In this document: positions 63,766 to 64,000 of the stretch, in pieces | Position numbering within the stretch: position 1 is the stretch's first letter | Layout of the letters: each line of letters starts with the position of its first letter | DNA from: Erythrophleum ivorense | Lineage: Eukaryota; Streptophyta; Magnoliopsida; Fabales; Fabaceae | Assembly (NCBI GenBank): GCA_026724425.1 | Contig: JAIUCV010000101.1 | Coordinates: 124,001-188,000, forward strand | Direction: 5' to 3' | DNA length: 64,000 nt | The notes under the pieces: generated by a model | The model's database searches: none | What the model was told of the DNA's origin: nothing | What the model saw: the letters and a program-made list of their open reading frames with translations, nothing else | Program-made: the position numbers and the translations under genes

Positions 63766-64000
63766 AATGATACGATTATTTGTTACCTTTTTTACTTAAT
63801 TAATACTTAAAAAGTTAAAAGTATATTTAGTTACGTATGCATATATTTCATATTTAATACAGTTACAGGAGAATCTCAAAGTGCATGACATATGTGTAGA
63901 AACCATCAATCAGTTATTATTTGTGCCTCTTAATATTATTAATGGTAATACATGTTTCTAATATGAAGCCAAAGTATATTAATTTCATTCACATGTAAAA
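63766..64000. other. 3' flank of ABCC8
   Basis: AT-rich 3' UTR and downstream sequence. The window ends before any next gene. Confidence 0.6.

Noticed and set aside
1..64000. tRNA, rRNA and known microRNA genes
   Set aside because: I looked for A/B-box tRNA forms and familiar mature microRNA sequences and recognised none; a covariance-model search would be needed to be sure.

Overview
The window is nuclear DNA of a Brassicaceae plant, very close to Arabidopsis. Genes carry GT-AG introns, intergenic DNA is AT-rich, and the proteins match, in reverse order, a run I recognise from Arabidopsis thaliana chromosome 3 (about At3g21300 down to At3g21250). The transposon load between genes is much higher than I recall for A. 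thaliana, which suggests a relative with a larger genome. Species and locus names come from recall of the proteins, not from a search.

Gene layout. Positions 1-20,433 are gene-dense: a TrmA/RumA-type RNA methyltransferase (225-2860, +), a 77-residue basic protein of unknown role (3248-3481, -), a PWWP-domain protein (4341-6957, -), a long ELL-like protein with an occludin/ELL domain (9772-15911, -), and a divergently transcribed UBP7-type deubiquitinase (16370-20433, +). The UBP7 gene has an in-frame stop at one splice junction. Further on lie a DOF2-type Dof factor (30018-30617, -), a complete PP2A B55 regulatory subunit gene (33589-37463, -), a GLTP3-type glycolipid transfer protein (54346-55916, +) and an ABCC8/MRP6-type ABC transporter (58092-63765, +). 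Coding models were built by joining exons by hand and checking reading frame.

Mobile DNA. Positions 24-29 kb hold a LINE relic and two end-to-end Helitrons on the minus strand. The larger (26646-29174) carries fragments of at least three unrelated host genes in one transcriptional orientation: a BRCT protein, an O-fucosyltransferase and a calcium-dependent protein kinase. A third copy of the same Helitron family lies at 51685-52490. Positions 38-52 kb hold a Stowaway-like MITE, a diverged 0.9-kb noncoding duplication, a hAT-type MITE with an 8-bp target duplication, a decayed Ty1/copia retrotransposon (42807-47627), a 2.3-kb Mutator-like element with about 600-bp inverted repeats and a 9-bp target duplication (47722-50019), and a GC-rich MITE.

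The host genes are not a pathway; they are ordinary housekeeping or regulatory genes in conserved order. The unusual content is the multi-gene Helitron capture, the stop codon in UBP7, the B55 gene inside an otherwise recognisable gene order, and the structured Mutator-like element. No CRISPR array, rRNA or tRNA gene was recognised.
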